From Muscardinus avellanarius (taxonomy: Eukaryota; Chordata; Mammalia; Rodentia; Gliridae): a stretch of 64,000 nucleotides of DNA. The notes under the pieces are model-generated. The model was not told the DNA's origin. It was given only the letters and a program-made list of their open reading frames with translations, and did not search any database. A program made the position numbers and the translations under genes. This document shows, piece after piece, positions 21,077 to 33,953 of this stretch (the first letter of the stretch is position 1; the number at the start of each line of letters is the position of its first letter). The DNA is taken from positions 183,513,634 to 183,577,633 of the forward strand of contig OY726558.1 of assembly GCA_963383645.1 (NCBI GenBank), written 5' to 3'.

Positions 21077-23608
21077 CTTTTATTGTTATATTTCAAATTT
21101 ATTTATTTTTTAAATTCATCAAGAGCTTTATTATTGATTTAACAATGTAAATTTCATAGAAGTTATGGATTATTTAGAAGGTTAAGTTCTTAAACAAGAA
21201 AAATTAATTCAATTTTAATTTAAAAGCTTAGATATTTATGATCAAATATGCTTAGATTTTTTATAGATCAACAAAACTGATATACCATTTTGAGACATCC
21301 ATTTTATGGGGTTTCCATTACAGTTCTGTCTACTAGTCTTATTTGTGTTTCTGCAATATTTGATCTAAGTTCAGAATTTTAAAGAGAAGAAATTTCTAAA
21401 ATTTCTAGTGAGACTCTGGTTGAATACTATGGCCCCTAATTATCTAATTGGTTAATGTACTGTGTGAAATGTTTATAGTTTTATAGACACAGCAAACTTT
21501 GTACTTAAATTACTGTCTTAAAAATAGAGTGTTATTAGTCAAGGAATCCCACTTTTTTAAGATCTTGTAGAGGAGTAGGCTGTAAATGAAACTGAAGAGG
21601 AGAAGCCACCAGGCAGGGAGTGAGGCAGGAGAGATCTGTGTTAGAGAGGCCAAAGAACCAGGAAGGAGGTGCTGGTCAGTTATGTGAAAACCAGTGCATG
21701 AGACCAGCAGTAAGAGGAAGCCACAAAGTGTTTGACAATTTAGAGATTATCGAAGATGTTGAAAAGTATTGGTTTTAGAGGAATTATGTGATAGGCATGA
21801 AATAAAAAGAATTAAGGGTAATTAAAGGTAAAGCATTGGAGACAAAAAATTGGCTTAAAAGGAACATTAATAAAAGAGAGTTTTATCACAGTTTATCTGT
21901 GATAGCTTGCTTGTTTTGTTTGTTAAATGCTGATATATGTGGTGAGCAAAAGAGAGAGAGGTATAGCTACACAGAGACGCTTTAAGACAAAGAACAAGTT
22001 CCTTGATAATGAAGGAGAGCTTGGCCTCTGAGAGGAGAGACATTTTCTTTGTTGATAAAGGTACAAAGAATATAAAAAATGACCACTTTGGCTACAAGTA
22101 AGTATGTGAAAGTATCCTTTAATGATGTTTATGTGTGTTTTTTATAGACTTCCAATTTTATTCTTAGACAAAGCTAGGGTGCCAGAAGAAAGATGTGTAC
22201 CATTCTACTTCAATATCTTGTGAAAATAGCTTTTAATACATTGGGTATAACTATATATTTACTATTCAATTTGTTTGTCATTGTAATTATAGCTATTCTG
22301 CAAATAAATTATACATTTTCTCCTACTTTACTATTGGAATTTTAATTTTGGTGCTTCTAAAACCTCTTTTTTTTTGTCTAGACCTAGAGCTGATTTGATT
22401 TTCATAATACAGTAGCATGCCTTTCTGAGTGTTGCTTTTTCGCTCCCTTAGATGTCCTCGTTGATAGGCTTGTCCACTAAGAATTATTTGTCCCAGTACA
22501 CGACACCAGCTTCTCACATTTACTAAAGTAAATTGATTATGTGTTTTCTGCTTATAATACCATTATCATCCCCACCTCCCTAAAGAGGAAGAGTTCCCTC
22601 ATGTACCATAGAGTAAGAAATGCTTCAAGAATAGAATGGTTCATTAGAAAAGGAGTAGATGAAACTATTTAAACTAATGGCAGCAATTCTTATCTTGAGA
22701 CTTATTTATCACCCCGTAAGGTAGTCTACAATAGGAAAGCACCATTAACTAATATTTAAAATAACAGAAAGTAAAGGAAGCAACTCAACCACCTAAGCAT
22801 TTTTGAAATAATTAGGGCTGGCTTTTATCCTTCTGAATATACATATGATTACACATATCTGTTAATCAGAAGCATATGACATGATTCTTAGAGTTCCAGT
22901 CATTTCAGCTGCATTAACAAGACACTTAGCAAGAATGAATGCCTTTGGTGTAACAATGAGTAAGTTCTCTTATTACTTGGCATTCTCACACTAGAGACAC
23001 ATACTATGGAAAATTGTGTATTAAAGATGAAATCAATGTGCTTGGAAAGACTTGAGAGTTTTAAAGTTTATTGTGCATAAAATGTAAGGTGAACTTGTAG
23101 AGTCAGTGTATTTGAGTGGGTTTTCTAAGGGTTTCTTGTTTAAACAGTAATGTGTTAGAAGAATGTGGTCTTTTCTTGATAAATTTATTCAAGTTGCTTG
23201 ATAATCCATTGGGAAAGAAATATAAGAAATTTAAGTTAACCTAAATTAGAATATATATAGAAACAACAAAAGGCTACTTTGGAACTTAGAAAAAATGTTA
23301 AATACACAACCTATAATTTAATGGGTCATATTCATCAATTGCAATGTTGCAATCTAATTTTCTCAAAGTGTGCATAGTTTTGACTACATTGATTTTAATA
23401 CAGGTTCATGTTCACATTATCTTTAGCTACTTTTAATTAGATTTTACATATCTAAAATAATAGATATTTCTTGAAATACCTCCACTGCCCTTTACATAGC
23501 AATGCCATGAGTGAGAGGAAATGCATTGCTATCATTCTCCAGAGATAGAACAAAACCCAAGCTGCATTTATAAGGATAATCCGAAAAACCCGCTTACGGT
23601 GTGTGACA

Positions 23609-23825
23609 TCAGGAAGATGGCGACCGAGGAAAGCAGCTCATACTAGTCTTGCTGACGTCCAATCTCCATTGCCTTAAAAACAGCGTTTTACGAAAGCCAG
23701 AAAATACCATAACTAGAACAATAACACAATAAGTACAAGATGATCAGAGAGCAGAGAAGAAACCAGCCCACAGCAGTTACTGCTGCCACAGTGGCGCTAT
23801 CTTGCCTCACTGCACCTGACTCAAG
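23609..23825 (+). promoter_or_regulatory. L1 5' UTR start with YY1-type site
   Basis: AAGATGGCGACC at 23613-23624. Alignment with the family-B 5' UTR is supported by the shared CCAATCTCCAT and the following AGCG...AAGCCAGAAAA.ACCA pattern. Confidence 0.75.
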
Positions 23826-24409
23826 AGAACTCAAGCTTTCACTATTTGCAGACAATATGATACTAAGAAGACCCAACAAAGTCAACCAAAATGCTTCTAG
23901 AACTGATCAACAAATTCAGCAAAGCGTCTGGATACAAAATCAATCTTAAAAAATTCAAAGCTTTCCTGTGTACTGACCATAAATCCACTGAAAAAGAAAT
24001 CCAGAAAACATTTCCACTCAGGATATCCTACAAAAAATAACATACTTAGGAATAAACTAAACCAAGGAGATTAAAGACCTCTCCAAAGAAAATTATAAAA
24101 CATTGAAAAGTAGAAATCAAAGAAGACCTTAGAAGATGGAAAGATCTTCCATGTTCATGTATAGCTGGAATAAATATTATAAAAATGGCCATAATTCCAA
24201 AAGCAATCTACAGATTGAACACAATACCCATTAAATTGCCAAGGTCTTTCCTCACAGACACAGAAAAATCAGTCCTTATATTCATTCATTTGGAACAACA
24301 AAAAACCCAGAATGGCCAAAATCGTTCTAAGCAACAAAAACCATGCAGGCGGAATCACAATACCTTACTTTAAGCTGTACTACAAAGCCATTGTAATAAA
24401 AACAACATG
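23826..24409 (+). pseudogene. L1 ORF2 reverse-transcriptase remnant, upstream of the LTR
   Basis: Starts ELKLSLFADNM, the catalytic box, with Asn in place of the second Asp of FADD, then the thumb region; [19 protein letters not shown] is read at 24185-24241. The last bases before the LTR are CATGGTAC. Stops and frame changes make it inactive. Confidence 0.85.
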
Positions 24410-24413
24410 GTAC
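24410..24413. repeat. LTR target-site duplication, left
   Basis: GTAC, repeated at 24989-24992; the L1 reads on across it once the LTR is removed. Confidence 0.85.
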
Positions 24414-24988
24414 TGTAAGACCCTAATGAAAAATTATAAGCCCCTAGCAACTAGCCAAATGCATAGCAAACAGTTCCTCATTCCCTATTAAAGTGCAGAT
24501 TTGTGAAATCTTTCTGGTATGGGTCAAAAGTGCAAGCTTAGGATATATTTCTGTTGCAGTTTGAAAAGTACAAGCTTAGGAAACATCATGATTAAGGGTA
24601 GAGTGATAAAAAGATATGTAACCCCCAGGTCAGCCCGCTCTGTTCCAGGAATCTGCTGACTACAAGATGGACACACCTAGCATTTTGTCCAACGTTTGAC
24701 CCCAGAATGTGCTTTTCAAATGGTTTTGTAATTTTATTTTGACACATGTAATCCAGCCCAATCCCCTTCCCAGCTTGCGGTTTTTCCCTTTAAATATTCC
24801 GAGCCCCTAGTGCTCGGGGTCAATCTCAGCTCCTGCGTGAGTCATGAGACGACCCCAGTGCGCACTGGCTCTTTAATAATAAACCTTCTGCATTTTGCAT
24901 CAAGGTGAAGTTTCTCGTGTTCTCTCTGGGTGTTGCTTATCCTGGGACTTGAGTGAGGGTCTCCCCCTTGGGGGGAAAAAGCCTTTCA
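24414..24988 (+). mobile_element. Solo LTR, gammaretrovirus-like (ERV class I)
   Basis: A 575-bp element starting TGTAAGACCC and ending CCTTTCA, bracketed by the 4-base duplication GTAC that gammaretroviral integrases produce. A TATA-like TAAATATT lies at 24791-24798, a GC-rich start region follows, and the polyadenylation signal AATAAA is at 24878-24883, giving U3-R-U5 order on the plus strand. No internal viral genes are present; it is a recombined single LTR. The exact family name is not assigned. Confidence 0.85.
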
Positions 24989-26422
24989 GTACTATCACAC
25001 AAACTGATACATAGACCAATGGAGCAGAAACAAATCTGCACACTTATAGCCAATTGATTTTTGACAAAGGGGCCAAAAACATACATTAGAAAAATGATAG
25101 CCTGTTCAACAAATGGTGTTAGCAAAACTGGTTAACAATATGCATAAAAATGGAAATAAATCCCATTTTCTCACCCTGTCCAAAAGTCAATTCAAGATGG
25201 ATCAGACTTGGAAATTAGACAAGAGACTTGAGGCTCCTTAAAGAGGAGCCTATCAATACATAGGTATAGGTAAAAACTTTCTCAATAATACCCCAAAGGC
25301 ACAAGAAACTAGAAGGCAAATCAGTATTTGGGATCACATTAAAGTGAAGAGCTTTTATACAGCAAAGGAAACTATCAAGAACCTCAACTGAGAGCCAACA
25401 GAATGAGAGAAGATTTTTGCCAACTATTCCTCCAATAGAGAATTCATATCTAGAATATACAGAGAACTAAAAAAAAAAAACCCTCAGCAGTAAGAAAACT
25501 AACCCATTCAAAAAGTGGACAAGTGAACTAAATACACACCTCACAAAAGAAAAAATTCAAATGGCCAATAAATGCATGAAAAAATGCTCAACATCATTAG
25601 AAATCAGAGAGATACAAATCAAAACTACCCTGAGATTTCACCTAATTCCAACTAGAATGGCAATCATTCAAAACACAAACAGCAACAAATGCTGGTGAGG
25701 ATGTGGAGAAGTGGGAAATCTAATACATTGCTCGTGGGATTGCAAGTTAGTGCAACCACTTTAGAAAAGTGTATGGAAGATCCTCAAAAGAATGGGAAGG
25801 AACTTACCATTTGATCCAACACTACCACTTTGGGTATCTACTCAAAAGAATGGAAACCAAACTACCAAATTAATGCATGCGTATCTATGTTCATAGCTGC
25901 ACAATTCACCATTGCTAAACTATGGAAACAGCCAAGATGTTCATCAACAGATGAATGAATTACCAAGCTATGGGATATGTACGTACTGGAATTTAGTCAG
26001 CCATAAAAAGAAACAGAATTATGTAATTTATAGGGAAATGGATGGAACTGGAGAACTGACTAAGTGAGATTAGTCAGTCACCAAAATATAAGAAATCAGA
26101 TGTTCTCCCTAATATGCAGAAGCTAGGGAGAAAATGGTTCACTGGATGAACTTTAGACAAAGAAGGAGATACTATAGATGAGCAAATAAGGTGACCTGAG
26201 GGGATAGAAGGGGGGAAGAGGGAAATTCTCTACTGTTCATGATGTTCTTTAACAAACATATCAATGCCAATCAATAAGCAAAACATGAGAAAGAAGGAGA
26301 GGGAGAGAATGGTGTGAGAATGGGTAAGGGCTAATTGGGTGATGTGTGCGTTTATGTCTCCACCATATTGTACCTCATTAAAATATATGACTACAATGCA
26401 CCAATAAAAATTTTAAAAAACA
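24989..26422 (+). pseudogene. L1 ORF2 C-terminal part and 3' UTR, downstream of the LTR
   Basis: The L1 resumes with TACTATCACACAAACTGATA. Later landmarks are the segment giving [18 protein letters not shown] (about 25577), PFDPTLPL (about 25810), the ORF2 end near 26100 and the common 3' UTR. Multiple stops and shifts. Confidence 0.85.
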
Positions 26423-27049
26423 TGTGTGACAGAATTAAAGGGAATAAGAAAGTTCCAGCATCACAGATGAGAAAATCCGTACCCCAGAAAAGGCAAGATC
26501 ATGGTAGAAAGAGAAAAATAATTGAGAATTTTGTTCTACCTGTAAATGGGAAATTGAACACAGAGCATTTCAGAAATACTCAGAAAGAGTATTTTGGGGC
26601 CTCTGAGAAGAGGCCTGCTGAGGTGTGGATGGAGTCACCCGATCTTTCCAGAGGTTTCTATCTTCTTTAGAAATGGAAGAATTATATCACATGGTGGCCA
26701 CGGTTCCTCCCCTATAGCTGTCAGTTGTTCTTGTTAGTTTATCAGATCACTTAACATAAAAATACAAGAGAGAGGAAAGGCCACAAAATATGTCCCCCTG
26801 AAATAAAAGTTCTGGTAAAGATTTCCAGAACTAGGTTTATTCATAAAATTCAAGAAATAAAATATTAATCATTAAAGGGTTAAAGTCATTTATGAACATA
26901 TCTAGTAAACAAAAAGTAAATGCATTCATTTTCTGTTTTGTTTATCATAAAATTTATGTTCTCTATTGTTTAGGTTGTCAAAAATTTTATTCAGAATTTT
27001 ATAACCAAGAAAATTAGTATTTTAATATATGTGTGGATTGCTCTATATA

Positions 27050-27135
27050 TGAGAACACATATATGCATAGGTATGACATATGTATATGTATACATATATA
27101 CATATGACATAGATTATTAATATTTATATATATAT
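27050..27135. repeat. AT-rich imperfect (TATA/CATA)n region
   Basis: Alternating purine-pyrimidine ACATATATGCATAGG and related units. Confidence 0.7.
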
Positions 27136-28395
27136 GTGTGTGTTCTTTTATTGAAGTTGAATTATTTCTTACAATAACCATATAAAATGTAGTATAACTT
27201 GCTTTGTGTACATCTAAATTGAAAATGATACAGAAAATGATATATGATACTATATACTTGGTCAATAGTCTATGCTCTTTTTCATTATGCTTTATGGGTA
27301 TTGTTAGCATATATTCTATACAAGAAAATAAGTCATTATTAAACTTAGCAAATAGTATTTGTTACTATAGTGGTTTTCAAAAAAATGTCTCATGGAAGAA
27401 TGGACAAAAAAGAAAATTGAATGATGGCTTTACATATGAAATCAGTAAATATTAAAGAAAATGGCAAATAGTTTCAAGATAATTAATTTGAATTTTCCAT
27501 CACTGTGGTTTTTATATTTTACCTTATACTAATAGTGAATAAATAGTTACTGTATCGATAAATCTATCAATAATTATTAATATCAATAAATTGAGTCATT
27601 TAAAATGTTTTTATAATGATTGATTTACAGTTATAAAAAGATAAGTTTGAACTTTTTTATGAAACATGAATATTTCTACAAATCCAGGTTTACTCTTATA
27701 TTTATTATGTGTTTATATTCAGTGTTCCTGGAAATCATTCTGAATAATTTGTAAGGACATTGAATCTCCAGCCAGCTTGTCCAACCTTAAATTTTACCTT
27801 ACCTAATTGGGACAAGTTATCCATTGTCTCTATTTCTAAGTGTTCTCATCTGTGTAATGTGCATAATGATGTGATTCATATCCCTGTGTTCGCCTGTGAG
27901 TTAAATGAGATAAAGTACACAATACTTAAAAATGTGTCTGAAACAGCGTAAGCATAGTATAGGTAAGTCTTAGAAAAATGCCTGTGTCTCTAAGAGATTC
28001 CCAGTGTAGGCTCATTGTCCTTAGCTGCATAGAGATAACAACTCTTTTACTTTCATGAGTGTCTTTGTATTGGCAAAAATTTTATATATATTTAAAAGTT
28101 TTCTAATTATTCTCTATGCATTTTGCTATTTTATGTGCTTAAATAATAATCTATAAAGCTTTGATTTTGGTTTTGTCATCTTAACCTAGTATATTCAGAA
28201 TTGTCCTATCAATCAATTTTTAATATATTCTTTTAAGTACTTATATAATTATCTAGAAAGAAAATTTCATAATTCACCTATGTATTATATATTTTTTAGT
28301 TGTTCCCATAAAAATAGGTGTACTGTAAAAATTTCTTGCCTTTATATTTTAACTACCGTTCTGGCCAATTACTTGCCATGATAAAATACACCATA

Positions 28396-29266
28396 TTATC
28401 CATCAATACCACTTCTGGGTATCTACCCAAAAGAATGAAAACTAAACTACCAAACTAATGCATGCAAGCCAGGCATGGAGGTGCATGCCTGTAATCCAGC
28501 ATTCGGGAGGATGAGACCAGAGGATCATGGTTCGTGGACAGCCTCAGCTACTTAGTGAGGCCCTCTGCAACTCAGTGAGACCCGGTTTCACAATAAAGAA
28601 TAAAAAAATAGGGCAGGGGGTGTAGCGCGGAGGTAGAATGTCCCTGGGTTCCATCCCCAGACCGCAAAAATACAAACAAAACAAACAACAACAACAACAA
28701 CAAAAAAAACGAATGCGTGCCTATCTATGTTCATGGCCACACAATTCATAATTGCCAAACTATGGAACTGGCCAAGATGTTCATCAACAGATGAAAGGAT
28801 TACAAAACTATGGGATATGTACACAATAAAATTTTACTCAGCCATAAAGATAAACAAAATTACATCATTTACAAGAAAATGGATAGAACTGGAGAACATT
28901 ATGCTAAGTTAGATTAGTCAGTCACAAAAAGTAAAAGTTGGATGCTCTCCCTAATATACAGAAGCTAGGGAGAAAAAGAGTCATAGGAGGAACTCTAGAT
29001 GAGGAAGGCCATAGGTGAGCAGATAAGGCAACCTAACTGAGGGAATGGGAGGAAGGAAAAGGGAAATTTCAGAATGTATGTGCTGTATATTCACAAACAT
29101 GTCAAAGTCAATCACTAAGCCAAGCATGAGAAAGAGGGAGGGGGGAGGGAATGGGGCGGGAATTGGGGAAGGGCTAAATGAGTGATGTGTCCATGTATGC
29201 CTCTACCATCTTGTACTCCATTAAGATGTAGGCCTAAAATGCGCCAATTTAAAAAATAAAATAAAA
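28396..29266 (+). mobile_element. 5'-truncated L1, interrupted by a SINE
   Basis: Begins in ORF2 at CAATACCACTTCTGGGTATC, is interrupted at 28466-28711, then continues through the ORF2 end (translating CSSTDERITKLWDMYT) to the 3' UTR and an A-rich tail near 29250. Confidence 0.85.
28466..28711 (+). mobile_element. B1/ID dimeric SINE, subfamily 1, nested in an L1
   Basis: Flanked by AATGCATGC (28457-28465) and AATGCGTGC (28712-28720), both L1 sequence. Tail AACAAAC and (CAA)n. Confidence 0.9.
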
Positions 29267-30204
29267 TTCAAATGATTGAGTCAAGAGTTACTTAAATTTG
29301 AGAGGGTTTTGATAGTGGCATATAACTTCAGCTATAGAGATTTTTTAAAATACAGTTTAATCAAGAAAAAAGGGCAACCAGACAACCTCTGTTCAGGTTT
29401 TTTGCTGAAACTGTACTGCAGGGTTGACATTACATAGAAGCTTAGGTTGATTCTTTCATTTGACCTTTATTGCTGAATGCCCTTTTTATCTTGTGTTTGT
29501 AATGATATTCAAGTTTCTCATGCTTGGTATTCCTTCTCCTTATCCTAGCTGTCATTTTGTGCTAATTTTCCATAAATTATCTAGCAAAAACAAACCACTC
29601 AATAACAAAGAATGAATTGAGTCTGTGCCCCTTTGACTTATGATTTCTGGAGCTTGGGGACCTCCCATGGCTAAAGGAAAATATTCTCCATGTCAGTGTT
29701 ATGTCAAACATCAGTTCTGAAATTATCAGGTAATCTCAAGTCTCCAAGGATGTTGCTGTAGGTTCCAAGAGATTTGCAGTATTGTTTTAAAGGAAATAAG
29801 AAATGTCAGCCTTGTGTCTCTTAGGTTTGGTCTCCTGAGTAATGGCTTGTATGTGTCCTTTATTGGATGCCCTTTGGTTTCTCTAAAACAGAAATATCCA
29901 GTCTGTTTGAAATCTGTGCTCTTGTGTTTGATTCTAATTAGGCTTGACAATTTTATTTCTTCTCTTTGTTTTCATTTTTTCCCAGGATAGCAACCTTTGT
30001 TTTTGTTGCTGCCTTTACATATACTAGGCTACTTTTGAATGGTAAATAATACATTTTGTTACCACAAAACAGAACTATATTTAAGAAGAGACTTTTCTAT
30101 TTTAATCAAGAAAATTGTTACAAAGAACTGAGATTGTAAAAAATTTCAGTTTGTTGGATTTAGAATTGCAAGGATAATTGCTGTTTCTTAATTTAGTAGG
30201 ATTT

Positions 30205-30990
30205 TCAGTACCATTTTGGCTTTTTTATGTTGACAATGGCATATATTCACACAGTACTTGGTGCCCTCTCCCCACCCCCTGCATCCCCTTTGCCTTCCCT
30301 CCCAATACTGAGTGTCCAAATTAACAATGTTGTATTCACATATATACACATATTCCAATGTAGCTTTTCCATTAACTAACCTTGTCCTTCTTCCTCCCCT
30401 ACCTTTTCTTTCTGGCTTTGCTGAGGTTTCCGCTCCATTAACTGGAGTCTTTTTGGTATCCCTAGTACTCCCTAGCTTGAGCATATAAGAGAAAATGTAT
30501 GTCCCTTCTCTTTCTGTGCTTGGCTAATCTCACATAATGTAATGTTTCTAAGGTCTTTCCATCTTCTTGCGAATAACATGATTTTGTTCTTTATAACTGA
30601 GTAGAATTCCATTGTGTGCATTTCCTATAATTTTGCAACCCCTAGGTTGGTTCCATATTTTGGTTATTGCAAATTGTGCTGCTATGAACATGGGTATACA
30701 TGTGTTACTGTAGTTCTCTGATTTCAACCCCTTTGGAAAGATACCCAGAAGTGGTAGAGCTGGATCATATGGTGGATCCATTCACAGTTTTCTAAGGAAT
30801 CTCCCCACAGATCTCCACAGGGGTTGAACTAGTTTGCACTCCCACCAACAGTGTAAAAGAGTTCTATTTTCCCACATCCTCACCAGCATTTGTTCTTATT
30901 TGACTTCTTTACACATGCCACTCTGATTGGGGTTAGATAAAATCTCAGCATACTTTTGATTTGCATCTCCTGATGGCTTTGATGTCTTTT
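30205..30990 (-). mobile_element. 5'-truncated L1, older subfamily
   Basis: The antisense 3' UTR differs from the common type (CACAGTACTTGGTGCCCTCT at the left) and matches the copy at 57.24 kb. The ORF2 end follows; minus-strand translation gives DPPYDPALPLLGIFPKGL and NQPRGCKI. Confidence 0.85.
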
Positions 30991-31439
30991 TAAATTTCAT
31001 TTAATGATGTAAAATATTTTTTCTAAGAAAACAATTTTTTTATTCTCATTTGTTTTGAAACAATAGATATACTATTTCTTTGTTTAGTGTATTTTGTAAC
31101 TTTTCTATTCCTGGAACATATTTTCTAGGATTTCAGTTTAGATTAATCTTTTAATTTTTAAATTTTGAAGTAATAATAAATAAAAAATTGCAAACAAAAT
31201 TCAGATAAAAACCACAAATCTATCACTCAGATTTCCTTCGTGACAGTTTTATGTAATTGCAAATACTTTAGAAAGCCTCGGAAATGAATGCTTCTATACA
31301 ATTAACTAGACTAGAATAACTTAAGTACATGAAATTTGATGTTATTCAAAGTAGTATGCGATAATAAGGGCTACTCATTATCCACAGGTAATGTTCACAC
31401 AAGGAGTAATTCACCCCCACATTTCAAATCAGCATTTCC

Positions 31440-31705
31440 GTGTACTTTTATTGTTGGGATGTAATTATACATCATAATGAGACTCCAAATGATGCAAACA
31501 TGCATGCATGAATCAGATGTGCACACATCTGGATGCACACATCCTTGGTACACTAGCCGCCCCTTCCCTTTGCACCCTCCCATACATGTGAGATTGGTAG
31601 TGAAACTCTGCATGGACTTAACCTTTTTTGTATGGTTCCCTTTTTTAGTCCTTTTTCTCCTCTTCCACCTCCCTCAGTCCCCACCCACTGTTTTACTGTT
31701 CAGTA
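31440..31705 (-). mobile_element. Old L1 3' UTR relic
   Basis: Recognised by order of motifs shared with 6610-6810, including GTGAGATTGGTAGTGAAACT. Strongly diverged. Confidence 0.5.
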
Positions 31706-32359
31706 TTTATTTATTTTTATTGGGCCTGTATATTTTCTTTATATCTGTGATTGGAGAAAAAGGAAACCATCCTAAAATGAATGCTTTTGTATTTCTTCTT
31801 TGGATCAAAATAAAAGTAATTAATACATGTCAAAATGCCTTATAATATACAAATATACATTGGTGATACACATGTATAACTTCACTTGGTATTCAGAGCA
31901 GACATAAGATATTGGAGGTGCAAGAAGACATGATACATTATAAGGACCAGACTATAAGTTAGAAGCTGAAAGTTCGGTCTTTATGATGAGCATGTGTAAT
32001 TTCGGTGATGAACAATATAAGACATTTTTCTATACAGTCATATTTTCTTATATGAGAATAAAGATTTATTTGGGGCTAGAGTTGTCCAATGTGGCTTAGT
32101 GTTATTTTATTTTATTTTTGTGTGGCACATATGATAATACAGAGCTTACCATAATTAAAGAATTTAGCTTATAAAACTATGACTGATCATTTTCTATACC
32201 TTTCCTGATATAAATACTTCTTATTTGTGTTTCCTGAATGGCTTTGGTTTGGACAGAAAAAGAAGTGACTGATGATTTAAGATATTTTCAGCATGGTAAA
32301 GATATATATGCTATAACTATTAAATTTATAAATAATTTTATTAGAGAGTAAAAAGGAAA

Positions 32360-32718
32360 TGTTTTAGGCAGTTTGGGGTGCTGTAAAAGAGTGCCATAGA
32401 CCTCAATATTAACAACGGAAACTTATTTCTCACAGTTCTAAGGGCTGAGGAATCCAAGAACAAGGTGCATGTAGGATCGGTGTGTGTGTGGAAGTTAGGG
32501 GGTAAGTCCTGGTTCACAGATGCTCACCCTAGTACCTAACCTAAGAGAAGGTCCAGGAGCGCTCTGGGCCTACAATAATATCACTCCATTTCAGGTGGGC
32601 TTTATCCAAAAGGCCTAGTCACTTACCAAATAATAAATATCTTCTAAGACCTTCTCATTGGGGGTACTGATTTCAACATATGAACTTGAGCAGCCATGAG
32701 TATTCATACTATAGCATT
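32360..32718. mobile_element. Old interspersed repeat, probably an LTR relic
   Basis: The run GGGTGCTGTAAAAGAGTGCC, ACTTATTTCTCACAGTTCT, then GCCTAGTCACTTACC and GATTTCAACATATGAA, in that order, resembles a very common ancient mammalian repeat. I cannot fix the family. Confidence 0.5.
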
Positions 32719-33116
32719 AAATATTTGATATAAAGTTAATGCATTGAATTATTGTTTTGTTACATTATATTAACATACAGTTTCTACTGTTAAGCCATCC
32801 TTGTATGCCTAAAATTGAAGCCTAAATTGTTGTGATGGATGATTTCTTAGTAATTACAGCAATCTATTTTAGTCTTTGAGAATATTTTAACTATGGTGAT
32901 GGAACATACTGTTGAATTATTCTAAACCTTTTATATTAACTTTATTAAGAATTTTTTTCAGAATTATATTTGTCTTATAAAATGAACTAGAAAAGAAGTC
33001 ACTTTTTATGTTTCTGTGCATATGTGGCATTTGGAGCTCTATTTTACCAGATGTTTTTTTTTATTTTTTATTTTTTTGCTAACAAAAGTTATTATGGAGC
33101 ATATTTAATAATTTTT

Positions 33117-33171
33117 TTGTGTGGTACTGGGATTAGAACCCTTCTACCTCTGGGCTACACTCCCAGACCAA

Positions 33172-33237
<66 letters not shown>

Positions 33238-33268
33238 TGGAAACAGGGTCTCTTAAGCTAGTGAGGCT
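33117..33268 (-). mobile_element. B1/ID SINE, subfamily 2, with TA expansion in its linker
   Basis: The antisense right monomer (CTGGGCTACACTCCCAGACC) is followed by a (TA)n run at 33177-33231 where the A-rich linker normally lies, then TTGGAAACAGGGTCTC. Most of the left monomer is missing. Confidence 0.8.
33177..33232. repeat. (TA)n microsatellite inside a SINE
   Basis: About 27 TA units. Confidence 0.95.
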
Positions 33269-33730
33269 ATTTTAAAAATAATTTTTAAAGTTTCATGTAA
33301 AATTGATGTTAACAATATATTATTTTTAAAGTAAATTTAATAATCACTTAGCAACTACATGTTCATTTTAATAAAATATAATTAATATTCTAGTTTAGTA
33401 TTATCTGTATTAAGTCAATGTTTGAATTTCCTTTATATGTATTTCCACTAAATTTTACTAATTTGTTATTCTGAGATTTTGTTTTTATCATATTTACTGT
33501 AATTTTCTAAATTATGGGTTTTCTGTTAAAGAATGAACACTTAATAATACTTATAAATTTTTGTTTTTACTTGTAACTCACAGCTTTTGATTTATTATTT
33601 ATTATTAGTAGTATATCTTTTACGTTGTTTAATTTTATGACATAATTTCTAAATATGAGTTAAATAGTTACTTTTCCACTTTTATTTCCAAATGAATGTA
33701 TCTATACCTATACATTTTCTTCTTCTTCTT

Positions 33731-33953
33731 CTTTTTTTTTTTTTTTTTGCAGTAGTACTGGGGATGGAACCCAGAGGCATTCTACCTCTGAGCTACACCC
33801 CAGCCCAAATTTTTATTCTTTATTTTGAAATGGTCTCATTGAGTTGCAAAGGGCCTCACTAAATAGCCTAGGCTGTCCATGAACCAAGATCCTGCTGTCT
33901 CAGCCTCTCAAATGCTGGGATTACATAAACATGCACCACCATGCCTGGCTTAT
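33731..33953 (-). mobile_element. B1/ID dimeric SINE, subfamily 1
   Basis: Antisense, with a long T-run at the left (poly(A)). The right monomer ends CCCCAGCCC; the left monomer ends ATGCCTGGCT. Confidence 0.85.

Larger units (their letters stand above)
18652..23599. other. Unique AT-rich intron, about 5 kb
   Basis: No SINE or L1 is visible. It contains a (TA)n run at 19390-19438 and a (CA)n run at 21033-21074. A stretch at about 21540-21760, richer in A/G, looks like an old interspersed repeat that I cannot name. Open frames here are under 70 codons and look accidental. Confidence 0.5.
23609..26422 (+). mobile_element. L1 with 5' UTR fused to the middle of ORF2
   Basis: The element starts TCAGGAAGATGGCGACCGAGG and follows the family-B 5' UTR for about 215 bases, then jumps at about 23826 to the ORF2 reverse-transcriptase region and continues through ORF2 and the 3' UTR to a short A-rich end. 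A 9-base duplication TGTGTGACA brackets it (23600-23608 and 26423-26431). ORF1, the endonuclease and the first half of the reverse transcriptase are absent. A solo LTR later entered at 24414-24988. Confidence 0.8.

Noticed and set aside
23740..23949. Novel fusion protein from L1 5' UTR into the reverse transcriptase
   Set aside because: The frame is open for 69 codons only and loses the L1 frame soon after FADN; treated as a by-product of the fusion.
24414..24988. Complete endogenous provirus
   Set aside because: Only one LTR is present, L1 sequence resumes on both sides, and no internal viral genes occur.
26335..26670. 111-codon open frame
   Set aside because: Its first part is L1 3' UTR and the rest is unique intron; a chance fusion with no family resemblance.
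31477..31845. 122-codon plus-strand open frame
   Set aside because: Runs through an old antisense L1 3' UTR; no conserved segment.
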